Shown piece after piece: positions 51,149-60,076 of a stretch of 64,000 nucleotides of DNA. Location of the stretch: positions 62,001 to 126,000 of the forward strand of contig NZ_JBIMER010000007.1 of the NCBI RefSeq assembly GCF_051262515.1, given 5' to 3'. The position numbers and the translations under genes were made by a program. Each line of letters begins with the position of its first letter. The first letter of the stretch is position 1. The DNA is from Arthrobacter_N sp051262515. GTDB lineage: Bacteria > Actinomycetota > Actinomycetes > Actinomycetales > Micrococcaceae. Under the pieces are notes generated by a model that searched no databases, had not been told where the DNA came from, and was given only the letters and a program-made list of their open reading frames with translations.

Positions 51149-52239
51149 CCAGGACCGACACCGACGGACGCTACCTGCGCGTGCGGGACCCCGACACGGT
51201 ACGCGATGTCCTGCGGCGCACCGAGGAGTTCCTGCCGGAGAACGCGCTCACCGCCGTCGTGCCGTTGTGTCCCGAGGCGCTGCGGGTGCTGGCGCGCGTC
51301 GGCTTCTCGCTGCCTCCGGTGCTCGCGTCGGCGTCCGGTCCGGAACATCTGGACGTTCGGCGGACGGTCGCAGCGTTCTTCAGCCCGGGGAAGGTCGGCG
51401 CGCTGGAGGCGGACATCGCCGCGTTGGCGGCTGACGCCGCGGAGGCCGCCCGGGAACGGATGACTGTCGGGGACGACGTGGACCTGGGGGAGGCGCTGGC
51501 GTCGGTGGTGCCGCCGGCCATCATGGCCCGGCTGACCGGAACCGCGGTCCCCGACGGCGACGCCCTGCAGCGGTGGAGCCGCGACTCGCTCGAGCTGTTC
51601 TGGGGGTGGCCGGACCCCGCACGGCAGGTGGAGCTGGCCCGCAGCGCGGCGGAGTTCTACGCGTGGCTTCGGGGCGAGGTGGAGGCGTCGCGGGGGAGCG
51701 GAAACCTGTTCGGCGTCCTGCACGACGCCGGACTCGACGTCCGGCGGATCTGCTCGCTGGGGTACTTCCTGGTCATCGCCGGTCAGGAAACGACCGCCCT
51801 GCTGATCAACACCGTGCTGTACCGGACGCTGCGGGACCGGGAGGCGTGGGCGGCGTGCCGCGAGGAACCGGCGGCCCGCGCGCAGGTCCGCAGGATCCTG
51901 GCGAGCGAGTCGTCCGTGCACACGTGGCGGCGCCGGGCCGTCACGCCGGCCGTCGTCGACGGGCACAGCCTGCCGGCGGGGGCGGAGATCGTTCTGGAGC
52001 TGAGCGGGCACCACGCCGCGGGCGACTCCAGCGGCTACGCCCTGGCGTTCGGCTACGGGTTGCACCGGTGTCTGGGCGCGCGCCTGGCCGAGCTGGAGGC
52101 CGTGGTGGCGCTGCGGGAGGCGGCGCGGCTGCTTCCCGCGGCGGTGGGGACGGGGCCGGAGCCGCCGTGGCTGCGGTTGTTGTCCTTCCAGGCGCCGCTG
52201 CGGGTTGCCGCCCGGATGGCCGGGGAGGGGTCCGCATGA
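51145..52239 (+). CDS. Cytochrome P450 inside the biotin operon, ExxR motif missing
   Basis: 364 aa, short for a P450 (usually about 400), from ATG 51145 in an ATGA overlap. The heme loop FGYGLHRCLG (Cys309) and I-helix AGQETT (212-217) are intact, and the early text FLPENALTAVVPLCPEALRVLARVGFSLPPVL replaces the usual B-helix region. The K-helix ExxR motif, nearly invariant in P450s, is replaced by RILA at about 250-253. In Bacillus the P450 BioI cleaves acyl-ACP to pimeloyl-ACP; no bioC, bioH or bioW is seen here, so this protein may supply the pimeloyl precursor. That role is inference. Confidence 0.8.
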   Translation: MTRTDTDGRYLRVRDPDTVRDVLRRTEEFLPENALTAVVPLCPEALRVLARVGFSLPPVLASASGPEHLDVRRTVAAFFSPGKVGALEADIAALAADAAEAARERMTVGDDVDLGEALASVVPPAIMARLTGTAVPDGDALQRWSRDSLELFWGWPDPARQVELARSAAEFYAWLRGEVEASRGSGNLFGVLHDAGLDVRRICSLGYFLVIAGQETTALLINTVLYRTLRDREAWAACREEPAARAQVRRILASESSVHTWRRRAVTPAVVDGHSLPAGAEIVLELSGHHAAGDSSGYALAFGYGLHRCLGARLAELEAVVALREAARLLPAAVGTGPEPPWLRLLSFQAPLRVAARMAGEGSA

Positions 52240-52961
52240 TCCTCATGGTCACGGGAACGGACACCGGCGTCGGCAAGACGGTTGCGACGGCGGCACTGGC
52301 GGCCGCGCTGGACGCGGCCGGGCGGCGCACGGCCGTCTACAAGCCTGTGCAGACCGGGGAGCCGGCCGCGGGGCACGGAGCCGAACACCCGGGTGGCGAC
52401 ATCGGCGAGGTGGCGCGGTTGGCCGGGCCGGGCATTGGGGTGGCGGAGGGCGCCCGGTTGGCCGAACCCATGGCTCCGGTCGCGGCGGCCGCCGCCGAAG
52501 GGGCCGGGCTGCCCACGCTCGCGGAGCACGCGGGGCGCGTTGCGGCGCTGGGCGGGGCGAACGACGGCGTGCTGGTCGAGGGGGCGGGCGGCGTCCTGGT
52601 GGAGCTGACCGCAGCCGGGGAGACGATCGCGGACCTGGCGCTGGCCGCCGGCGGCGCGATGCTGGTGGTGGCGCGGGCGGGCCTGGGGACGCTGAACCAC
52701 ACGCTGCTGACGCTGGAGGCCCTGGGCGCGCGCGGGGTGCCGGTCGCCGGAGTGCTGATCGGGGCCTGGCCCGCCGTCCCGACCGCGGTGGAGTTGTCCA
52801 ACGAGGAGTTCCTGCGGGACGCGTGCCTGAAACGGGGCATCGAGTGGTGGGGGAAGCTGCCCGCCGGATCCGCCGGGCTTTCCCCGGCGAAGTTCCGCGC
52901 ACGGGCCGCTTCGTTGCTGGGGCGGGCGGCGGTCGTATACTCGAACGGAGCCGATTCATGA
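52236..52961 (+). CDS. bioD: Dethiobiotin synthetase
   Basis: 241 aa from ATG 52236 (ATGA overlap), GGAGGGG upstream. It has the P-loop VTGTDTGVGKTVATAAL, KPVQTGEP with the catalytic Lys, and VLVEGAGGVLVEL. It closes the ureido ring with CO2 and ATP. It ends the operon. The promoter of the next transporter lies in its 3' end. Confidence 0.93.
   Translation: MILMVTGTDTGVGKTVATAALAAALDAAGRRTAVYKPVQTGEPAAGHGAEHPGGDIGEVARLAGPGIGVAEGARLAEPMAPVAAAAAEGAGLPTLAEHAGRVAALGGANDGVLVEGAGGVLVELTAAGETIADLALAAGGAMLVVARAGLGTLNHTLLTLEALGARGVPVAGVLIGAWPAVPTAVELSNEEFLRDACLKRGIEWWGKLPAGSAGLSPAKFRARAASLLGRAAVVYSNGADS
52914..52941 (+). promoter_or_regulatory. Promoter of the DASS transporter inside bioD
   Basis: TTGCTG (52914-52919) and TATACT (52936-52941) with 16 bp spacing form a good promoter within the last 50 bp of bioD. 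The transporter start is 47 bp downstream. Confidence 0.6.
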
Positions 52962-52988
52962 ATTTTGTCCGAGTTGAAAGGTTCCACC

Positions 52989-54494
52989 ATGACAACGCCG
53001 TCCACTGGAATTGACCATTCAGTCGCGCCCGGGATGCGCGCTCCGGCGGAGGATCCCCGCGTCATCATGCGCAAACGCATCGGACTGGCAGCCGGCGTGC
53101 TGTTGGCCGTGGCCGTGTACTTCCTGCTCCCGGCGGACCTTGAACAGGCCGGCCGGACGACGGCGGCGATCGCGGCCCTGATGGCCGTCTGGTGGATGAC
53201 CGAGGCCGTTCCGTTGGCCGTGACCGCGCTACTGCCCCTGGTGCTCTTTCCCGTGCTCAACGTGGCGCCGATCGACGACGTCGCGCCGCCCTACGCCAAT
53301 CCCATCATTTTCCTGTTCATGGGCGGCTTCCTGCTTGCCCTGGCCCTGCAACGCTGGAACCTGCACCGGCGCATCGCCTTGGCGACGGTCCTGCTGGTGG
53401 GCACCAAGCCGAAGATGCTCATTGCCGGATTCATGGTCGCCACCGGATTCCTGAGCATGTGGGTCTCCAACACGGCCACCGCCGTGATGATGATTCCCAT
53501 CGGGCTCTCGGTCATCACGCTCGTCGCGGAGTCCGGCAACGGCACACGCGCGCCGAAGAACTTCAGCATCGCCCTGATGCTCGGTATCGCGTATGCGGCG
53601 TCCATCGGTTCGCTCGGCACCATCATCGGGACCCCGCCCAACGCGCTGATGGTCGGCTACCTGGCCGAGAACCACGACATCACGGTCGGGTTCGGCCAAT
53701 GGATGCTGGTGGGCGTTCCCATGTCCATCGTCTTCATGGCCATCGCCTGGTTTCTGCTCACCAGCGTCATCTACAAGCCCGAAATGGATGAGATCCCCGG
53801 CGGCCGTCAACTGATCAACAGTGAGTACAAGAAGCTCGGTTCGATGAGCGTCGGCGAAAAACAGGTCCTGGTGATCTTCGTACTCGCCGCCGCGGCCTGG
53901 ATCTGCGTGCCGTTCCTCTGGCCGGAGTCCAACATCGCCGACGCCGTCATCGCCATGGCCGTCGCCGTCGTGCTGTTCGTCCTCCCGGCGGATGTCCGGA
54001 AGGGCGTTCCCCTGCTGGATTGGTCGAGCGCGAAGGCCTTGCCCTGGGACATCCTCATCCTCTTCGGCGGCGGCCTGGCGCTGTCCTCCCAGTTCGGATC
54101 CAGCGGCCTGAGCGAATGGATCGGCACGAAAGTCGCAGGCCTCGAGGCGCTTCCACTGATCCTGCTCGTCGCCGTCATCGCCGGACTGGTCCTCCTGCTC
54201 ACCGAACTCACCAGCAACACCGCGACCGCCGCGACTTTCCTGCCCCTGATCGGCGGCGTCGCCATCGGACTCGGCATCGACCCCATGCTGCTGGTCATCC
54301 CCGTGGCGATCGCCGCGACCTGTGCGTTCATGCTGCCGGTGGCCACGCCGCCCAACGCCATCGCCTTCGCCTCCGGCCACGTCCAGATCAACGACATGGT
54401 CCGGGCCGGCGTCTGGCTGAACCTCATCGCCCTGGTCCTGACCACGATCACCACGCTCACCCTCGCCGCCTGGGTCTTCGGGCTCGTCTACTGA
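52989..54494 (+). CDS. DASS (SLC13) family dicarboxylate/anion:sodium symporter
   Basis: 501 aa from ATG 52989 with GAAAGG upstream. There are about eleven hydrophobic segments, and both SLC13 signature loops are present: MWVSNTATAVMMIP and TELTSNTATAATFLP, plus IIGTPPNALMVGY and VATPPNAIAFASG. It imports C4-dicarboxylates or related acids with sodium. It is not part of the biotin operon in function, and its own promoter supports separate control. Confidence 0.9.
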   Translation: MTTPSTGIDHSVAPGMRAPAEDPRVIMRKRIGLAAGVLLAVAVYFLLPADLEQAGRTTAAIAALMAVWWMTEAVPLAVTALLPLVLFPVLNVAPIDDVAPPYANPIIFLFMGGFLLALALQRWNLHRRIALATVLLVGTKPKMLIAGFMVATGFLSMWVSNTATAVMMIPIGLSVITLVAESGNGTRAPKNFSIALMLGIAYAASIGSLGTIIGTPPNALMVGYLAENHDITVGFGQWMLVGVPMSIVFMAIAWFLLTSVIYKPEMDEIPGGRQLINSEYKKLGSMSVGEKQVLVIFVLAAAAWICVPFLWPESNIADAVIAMAVAVVLFVLPADVRKGVPLLDWSSAKALPWDILILFGGGLALSSQFGSSGLSEWIGTKVAGLEALPLILLVAVIAGLVLLLTELTSNTATAATFLPLIGGVAIGLGIDPMLLVIPVAIAATCAFMLPVATPPNAIAFASGHVQINDMVRAGVWLNLIALVLTTITTLTLAAWVFGLVY

Positions 54495-54525
54495 CAGAAC
54501 GCGGCACCGGCCGGACGCCGCCTCC

Positions 54526-54534
54526 TGTGGATAA
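54526..54534 (+). other. Single DnaA-box-like 9-mer
   Basis: TGTGGATAA is the complement of the consensus DnaA box TTATCCACA. Only one copy is seen, so it is not evidence of an origin. Confidence 0.35.
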
Positions 54535-54558
54535 CTCGCATGTTGTGGCCCACTCCGG

Positions 54559-54615
54559 TAAACTCGGCGCGTAAGAGCCCCTATCTCTTACGCGCGCCCC
54601 CGGGACGGGGCGCGG
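54559..54615 (+). promoter_or_regulatory. purA -10 and structured leader
   Basis: TAAACT (54559-54564) is a likely -10. Directly after it GCGCGTAAGAG (54567-54577) pairs perfectly with CTCTTACGCGC (54585-54595) over a 7-nt loop. The downstream arm overlaps GCGCCCC, which can pair with GGGGCGC further on. The two hairpins compete for bases, the layout of an attenuator or switch; no known riboswitch class was recognised. Confidence 0.45.
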
Positions 54616-54700
54616 GCGAGTGGTCAGGGGCGTTCTTGTGTCCGGCACCGCCGGAACCCGGTGCGAACCGGTCTGGCCGAACCAGCAAGGGGAGGATCCC

Positions 54701-55990
54701 ATGCCAGCAATCGTGATCGTCGGAGCCCAGTGGGGCGACGAGGGCAAAGGCAAGGCCACCGATCTGCTCGGGGGGCGCGTCGACTACGTCGTCAAGCCCA
54801 ACGGCGGCAACAACGCCGGGCACACCGTCGTCGTCGGCGGCGAGAAGTACGAGCTCAAGCTCCTTCCCGCGGGCATCCTTTCCCCGAACGCCATCCCGAT
54901 CATCGGCAACGGCTGCGTGGTGAACCTCGAGGCGCTCTTCGAGGAGATCGAGGGACTCGAGGCCCGCGGCGCCGACACCTCCAAGCTCCGCGTCTCCGCC
55001 AACGCCCACCTCGTGGCCCCGTACCACCAGACCATGGACAAGGTCACCGAACGCTTCCTCGGCAAGCGCGCCATCGGCACCACCGGCCGCGGAATCGGCC
55101 CGGCGTACATGGACAAGGTGGGACGCCTCGGCATCCGCGTCCAGGACGTCTTCGACGAATCCATCCTGCGCCAGAAGGTCGAAGGGGCTCTGCGCCAGAA
55201 GAACGAGCTGCTGGTCAAGATCTACAACCGCCGCACCGTGGAGACGGAGGAGATCGTCCAGTACTTCCTCTCCTACGCCGAACGCCTGCGCCCCCTGATG
55301 ATCGACGCCACCCTCGAGCTGAACACGGCCCTGGACGAGGGCAAGGTGGTCCTCATGGAGGGCGGCCAGGCCACCCTTCTCGACGTCGACCACGGCACCT
55401 ACCCGTTCGTCACGTCCTCGAACCCGACGGCGGGCGGCTCGTCCGTCGGCTCGGGCATCGGCCCCACGCGCATCACCCGGTCCATCGGCATCGTCAAGGC
55501 CTACACCACCCGCGTCGGCGCCGGACCGTTCCCCACGGAGCTCTTCGACGAGATGGGCGAATACCTGCAGAAGACCGGCGGCGAGTTCGGCGTGAACACC
55601 GGCCGCCCGCGCCGTTGCGGCTGGTACGACGCCGTTCTGGCGCGCTATTCCGCGCGGGTGAACGGATTCACGGACTACTTCGTGACGAAGCTGGACGTCC
55701 TGACGGGCATCGAGCGGATTCCGGTGTGCGTCGCGTACGACGTCGACGGCGTGCGCCACGACGAGATGCCGATGACGCAGACCGACTTCCACCACGCGAA
55801 GCCGATCTTCGAGCACTTCGAGGGCTGGACCGAGGACATCACCGGGGCGCGGACGCTGGAGGATCTTCCGGAGAACGCGCGGAACTACGTCCTGGCGCTG
55901 GAGAAGATGTCCGGCGTGCGGTTCTCGGCCATCGGCGTCGGTCCGGACCGCGACCAGACGATCGTGCGTCACGACCTCGTCAACGGTTAG
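54701..55990 (+). CDS. purA: Adenylosuccinate synthetase
   Basis: 429 aa from ATG 54701 with AAGGGGAGG upstream. Motifs are intact: VGAQWGDEGKGKATDLL, NGGNNAGHTVVV, GTTGRGIGPAYMDKVGR, EGGQATLLDVDHGTYPFVTSSN and NTGRPRRCGWYDAVLARYSARVNG. It joins IMP and aspartate using GTP in AMP synthesis. The leader, 130 bp long and structured, may regulate it. Confidence 0.95.
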   Translation: MPAIVIVGAQWGDEGKGKATDLLGGRVDYVVKPNGGNNAGHTVVVGGEKYELKLLPAGILSPNAIPIIGNGCVVNLEALFEEIEGLEARGADTSKLRVSANAHLVAPYHQTMDKVTERFLGKRAIGTTGRGIGPAYMDKVGRLGIRVQDVFDESILRQKVEGALRQKNELLVKIYNRRTVETEEIVQYFLSYAERLRPLMIDATLELNTALDEGKVVLMEGGQATLLDVDHGTYPFVTSSNPTAGGSSVGSGIGPTRITRSIGIVKAYTTRVGAGPFPTELFDEMGEYLQKTGGEFGVNTGRPRRCGWYDAVLARYSARVNGFTDYFVTKLDVLTGIERIPVCVAYDVDGVRHDEMPMTQTDFHHAKPIFEHFEGWTEDITGARTLEDLPENARNYVLALEKMSGVRFSAIGVGPDRDQTIVRHDLVNG

Positions 55991-56015
55991 GCCTCGACGG
56001 GCAGGGATTCGCGGC

Positions 56016-56021
56016 TAGAGT
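56016..56021 (+). promoter_or_regulatory. -10 box for the UvrA2-type gene
   Basis: TAGAGT with 7 nt (CGGGGGA) before ATG 56029. The G-rich gap could also serve as a weak ribosome site. Confidence 0.4.
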
Positions 56022-56028
56022 CGGGGGA

Positions 56029-58536
56029 ATGGCAACCAGTTCCCCCGCTTCCGGTTTCGTCGGCGTCCGAGGCGCCCGCGAAAACAACCTGCGCAACGTG
56101 GACGTCGATGTCCCCCGGGACGCCGTGGTGGCGTTCACGGGGGTCTCCGGATCCGGCAAGTCCTCGCTCGCGTTCGGCACGATCTACGCCGAGGCCCAGC
56201 GCCGGTACTTCGAATCCGTGGCCCCGTACGCGCGCCGGCTCCTGACCCAGGGCCACAACCCGCAGGTGGAGGAGATCACCGGGCTGCCGCCCGCCGTCGC
56301 CCTCCAGCAGCGCCGGGGAACGGCCAGTTCGCGATCGACCGTCGGGACGATCACCACGCTCTCCAACTCGCTGCGCATGCTGTTCTCCCGTGCCGGCAGG
56401 TACCCGGAAGGCGCAACTAGGCTGGATTCGGACTCGTTCTCGCCCAACACGGCCGCCGGGGCCTGCCCGGTCTGCCACGGACTCGGCGTCGCGCACACGG
56501 TCACCGAGGCGTCCCTGGTCCCGGATCCCTCGCTGAGCATCCGCGACGGCGCCATCGCGGCGTGGCCCGGCGCCTGGCAGGGCAAGAACCTCCGCGACAT
56601 CGTCACCGTCCTGGGCCACGACGTCGACGTCCCTTGGCGCAAGCTGCCGCGGAAGACGCGCGACTGGATCCTCTTCACCGAGGAACAGCCGGTCGTCGAG
56701 GTGAACCCGGAGCGGGACCGCGTGGCGAAGCCGTACAAGGGCCGGTTTTGGAGCGCCAAGAGCTATGTCATGCACACGCTCGCGGACTCGAAGAGCCAGA
56801 CCATGCGCGACCGCGTGCTCCGCTACATGGAATCCGGCCCGTGCGCCGAATGCGGCGGCAGCGGCCTGCGCGCCGAGGCCCTGGCCGTCACGTTCGACGG
56901 CGCCACCATCGCGGACCTCAACGCCCTGCCGATGACCGTGCTCGCCGAGCGGCTGCGCTCCTGCGATCCGGCCAGCGCCGGCGGGCCCAACATTGCGGAC
57001 ATCGCCGCGCCCATCACGGAGGATCTGGTGCGGCGCGTCGACGTGCTGCTCGGCCTGGGGCTCGGCTACCTCGCGCTCGGCCGGACCACGCCCACGCTCT
57101 CCCCGGGCGAAACGCAGCGGCTGCGCATCGCCACCCAGCTGCGGTCGGGGCTCTTCGGCGTCGTCTACGTGCTGGACGAGCCGTCCGCCGGACTCCATCC
57201 CGCGGACGCCGAACCCCTACTGGCCGTACTGCAGCAGCTCAAGGAGGCCGGAAACTCGGTCTTCGTCGTCGAGCACAACATGGACGTGGTGCGCCGGGCG
57301 GACTGGATCGTCGACGTCGGGCCGCACGCCGGCGAGGGCGGAGGCGACGTCCTCTACAGCGGGCCGGTGGAGGGGCTGGCCGACGTCGGCGCCTCCATCA
57401 CGCGCGGCTTCCTGTTCGACGGCGACGGGTCGGCCTCCGGAGCGCGCCCGGATTCCGCCGGGGGTGGCGGCGCGCGCGAGGCGGTGGGCCGGATCCGCCT
57501 GGAGGGCATCGAACTGCACAACCTGCGCTCGCTGACCGCCGAGTTCCCACTGGGCGTGATGACCGCGGTGACAGGCGTCTCGGGCTCCGGGAAGTCCTCG
57601 CTCGTGCGGGTCGTGGCGGACTCGGTGCGCCGGCACGTCAGGCCGGAGGCTCGCGCCGCGGCCGCGGACGGACCGGCGGACGGCGAGCCCGAGGTCCCCG
57701 AGGCGGTGGCGTCCGTGGCGCACGTCGCCGGGCTGGAGACCCTCGACCGGCTGGTGACGGTGGACCAGAAGCCCATTGGGCGGACGCCGCGCTCCAACCT
57801 GGCCACCTACACCGGCCTATTCGACTCCGTCCGGAAGGCCTTCGCCGGGACGGACGAGGCGCGGCGGCGGGGATACGGCGTCGGCCGGTTCTCCTTCAAC
57901 GTCGCCGAGGGGCGGTGCCCCACGTGCCAGGGCGAGGGCTTCGTCGCCGTCGAGCTCCTGTTCCTGCCCGGAAGCTACGGCCCCTGCCCAGACTGCCACG
58001 GTGCGCGCTACAACCCCGAAACGCTGGAGGTCACGTACCGGGGCAGGAACATCGCGGAGGTCCTTTCCCTGCCCGTCGACGACGCCGCCGAGTTCCTCGC
58101 GGACGTTCCCGCGGCCGCGCGGAGCCTCGCCACGCTGCGGGAGGTGGGCCTGGGGTACCTCCGGCTGGGACAGCCGGCCACGGAGCTCTCCGGCGGCGAG
58201 GCGCAGCGGATCAAGCTGGCCACCGAGATGCAGCGGCTGCAGCGCGGGCACACGCTCTACGTGCTGGACGAGCCGACGACGGGGCTGCACCCGGCCGACG
58301 TCGTGCGGCTGATGCGCCAACTCGACCGGCTGGTGGACGCCGGGAACACGGTGGTGGTGGTCGAACACAACATGGACGTGGTGGCGGCCGCCGACTGGGT
58401 GATCGACATGGGCCCGTCCGGCGGCGACAAGGGCGGGCGGCTCGTGGCCGCGGGCACTCCCGCGCAGGTCGCCGTCGCCAAGGGAAGCGCTACCGCGCCC
58501 TACCTCGCCGCGAGGCTTCCGGGGACGGAATCCTAG
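56029..58536 (+). CDS. UvrA2-type ABC excinuclease-like ATPase
   Basis: 835 aa from ATG 56029; TAGAGT ends 7 nt upstream. Two ABC modules are seen, with Walker A GVSGSGKSS at about 39-47 and again near 517-525. The signatures are LSPGETQRLRIATQL (first, with Pro for Gly) and LSGGEAQRIKLATEM (second). The zinc motifs are CPVCHG...CAECGGSG and CPTCQG...CPDCHG. It is about 120 residues shorter than UvrA (about 950 aa) because the UvrB-binding region is lacking, as in UvrA2 and DrrC-like proteins, which relate to DNA-binding drug resistance. It overlaps the convergent monooxygenase by 47 bp. Confidence 0.88.
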   Translation: MATSSPASGFVGVRGARENNLRNVDVDVPRDAVVAFTGVSGSGKSSLAFGTIYAEAQRRYFESVAPYARRLLTQGHNPQVEEITGLPPAVALQQRRGTASSRSTVGTITTLSNSLRMLFSRAGRYPEGATRLDSDSFSPNTAAGACPVCHGLGVAHTVTEASLVPDPSLSIRDGAIAAWPGAWQGKNLRDIVTVLGHDVDVPWRKLPRKTRDWILFTEEQPVVEVNPERDRVAKPYKGRFWSAKSYVMHTLADSKSQTMRDRVLRYMESGPCAECGGSGLRAEALAVTFDGATIADLNALPMTVLAERLRSCDPASAGGPNIADIAAPITEDLVRRVDVLLGLGLGYLALGRTTPTLSPGETQRLRIATQLRSGLFGVVYVLDEPSAGLHPADAEPLLAVLQQLKEAGNSVFVVEHNMDVVRRADWIVDVGPHAGEGGGDVLYSGPVEGLADVGASITRGFLFDGDGSASGARPDSAGGGGAREAVGRIRLEGIELHNLRSLTAEFPLGVMTAVTGVSGSGKSSLVRVVADSVRRHVRPEARAAAADGPADGEPEVPEAVASVAHVAGLETLDRLVTVDQKPIGRTPRSNLATYTGLFDSVRKAFAGTDEARRRGYGVGRFSFNVAEGRCPTCQGEGFVAVELLFLPGSYGPCPDCHGARYNPETLEVTYRGRNIAEVLSLPVDDAAEFLADVPAAARSLATLREVGLGYLRLGQPATELSGGEAQRIKLATEMQRLQRGHTLYVLDEPTTGLHPADVVRLMRQLDRLVDAGNTVVVVEHNMDVVAAADWVIDMGPSGGDKGGRLVAAGTPAQVAVAKGSATAPYLAARLPGTES

Positions 58537-60070
58537 CGGCGGCGCGGTGCGCCTCGGCGACGAACCCGTCCGGCCGCACGACGACGACGGTGCCGTCCGG
58601 CAGGTGCCGTCCCGGGGCGGCGGCGAACCCATGCAACGGAAAGCCGTGGCGCCGCCCAACCTCGCCGCCCAACGCCGCCGCGGACGGTCCGTAGGCGTGG
58701 ACCTGCCAGCAGGCGTCCTGCAGCGGGGCGTGGTTGTCGGGGACCCAGGGGAGCCGGCGACCCACCAGCCTGCCGCGGCGGTTCCACCGCGCCAGACCGC
58801 GGGTGGCCTCCGCGGCGCGGCGCTCCGACTCCGTCATCCAGTAGTGGATCCGGATCTGGGACACGTACCCGAACATCCTGCCGCCGGCCGGCGACCGCGG
58901 CACCAGCCTGATGGCCACCGGCCACACGCGCGGCAGCACCACGGTCCGCAGGGCACGCGCCGCCCGGGAGGTGGAGGTCACCGCGGTGAACACCCGGTCC
59001 GTCGTCGAGACCAGCCGCAGTGCCACGGGCCGGCGTTCCGCTCCGTAGCGGTCCAGATAGTCCCGGGGCATGCGGCCACACAGCACATCGGCCAGCTTGC
59101 AGACCAGGTTGTGGGCGTCCTGGAGGCCGGTGTTCATCCCCTGCGCGCCGACCGGGGAGTGGATGTGGGCCGCGTCCCCGGCCAGGAACACCCTGCCGTG
59201 ACGGAAGGCGTCGGCCACACGGTGGTGCACCCGGTACGTCGCGAACCACCCGGCGCCGGTGTAGCGGATGCCGAAGTCGCCGGCGAGCGTGGCGCGTGCC
59301 CGCCCCTCGTCGACGGCGGCGGCTTCCTGACCGATCGGCGCGGCATCGTCTTCTTGGCGAACGATCCCGAGCAGCCGCACACGTTCGCCGCCGGAGCCGT
59401 CCGGGCCCATGGGGAAGGCGAGCATGAAGTTCTCCTCGCTGACGCGCAGGTTGATGCCGGACCCCGTCCCGGACACGCCGTTGGCGTCCACCACGTAGAA
59501 GACCTGCTCGCTCGTGGCGCCCTGGAACCCGATGCCGAGTGCGCGGCGGACGGGGGAGGACGCGCCGTCGGCGCCGATCACGTACCGGGCCAGGATCCTG
59601 ATGCGCCCCTCGGGGCCGTCCGCTTCGACGGCGACGCGGCCGTCGTCGTGCATTTGCTCCAGCGAGACGAAGGCGTGGTTCCACCAGACGGCGCGGCCGC
59701 GCGCGGCGAGGCGCCGGGACAGGATCTCCTCGTTGTCGCTCTGTTCGAGGATGTGGATACCGGGGTACTTCGTCAGCCCGTGGCCCATCCGCCCCAGCGG
59801 AAGCGCTCCGAGCGTGCGCACACCCACCCCCGGGCGCAATTCGGACGCCGGAACCGCCCGCCGCAGCACCTCGTCGACGACCCCGAGCTGCCGGTAGATC
59901 TCCATGGTCCGCGAATGCACGCCGAGTGCGCGGGACTCCCGCGTGGGGCCCGGCTTGGCGTCGATGACCATGGCGTGGATCCCCAGCTTCTCCAGCCAGT
60001 TGCCGGCCATCAGGCCGGTCGGTCCGGCGCCGACCACCACGACCTCGGTGCGCAACAAGGCAGTGCCCAT
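58490..60070 (-). CDS. FAD-dependent aromatic-type monooxygenase
   Basis: 526 aa from ATG 60070, with the -10 TAGCCT 6 nt upstream, which rules against the GTG at 60076. The FAD-binding start VVVVGAGPTGLMAGNWLEKLG, the RALGVHSRTMEIYRQLGV segment, YVIGADGASSPVRRALGIGFQG and GDAAHIHSPVGAQGMNTGLQDAHNLVCKL are the PheA/TetX family signs. The family hydroxylates phenols or polyketide/tetracycline-like compounds with NAD(P)H. Substrate unknown. Its 3' end overlaps the UvrA2 gene. Confidence 0.88.
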   Translation of the reverse strand: MGTALLRTEVVVVGAGPTGLMAGNWLEKLGIHAMVIDAKPGPTRESRALGVHSRTMEIYRQLGVVDEVLRRAVPASELRPGVGVRTLGALPLGRMGHGLTKYPGIHILEQSDNEEILSRRLAARGRAVWWNHAFVSLEQMHDDGRVAVEADGPEGRIRILARYVIGADGASSPVRRALGIGFQGATSEQVFYVVDANGVSGTGSGINLRVSEENFMLAFPMGPDGSGGERVRLLGIVRQEDDAAPIGQEAAAVDEGRARATLAGDFGIRYTGAGWFATYRVHHRVADAFRHGRVFLAGDAAHIHSPVGAQGMNTGLQDAHNLVCKLADVLCGRMPRDYLDRYGAERRPVALRLVSTTDRVFTAVTSTSRAARALRTVVLPRVWPVAIRLVPRSPAGGRMFGYVSQIRIHYWMTESERRAAEATRGLARWNRRGRLVGRRLPWVPDNHAPLQDACWQVHAYGPSAAALGGEVGRRHGFPLHGFAAAPGRHLPDGTVVVVRPDGFVAEAHRAAARIPSPEASRRGRAR

Positions 60071-60076
60071 GACCAC

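Noticed and set aside
50083..52065. 660-codon frame on the minus strand across bioF and the P450
   Set aside because: Composition is Arg/Pro/Ser-rich shadow; both real genes on the plus strand have clear family motifs.
54526..54534. DnaA box as evidence for a replication origin
   Set aside because: Only one copy, no dnaA, dnaN or AT-rich region; a 9-mer can occur by chance.
54661..56028. Long N-terminal extension of the UvrA2 frame through purA
   Set aside because: It is an out-of-frame reading of purA; the ABC protein starts at ATG 56029 with its own -10 box.
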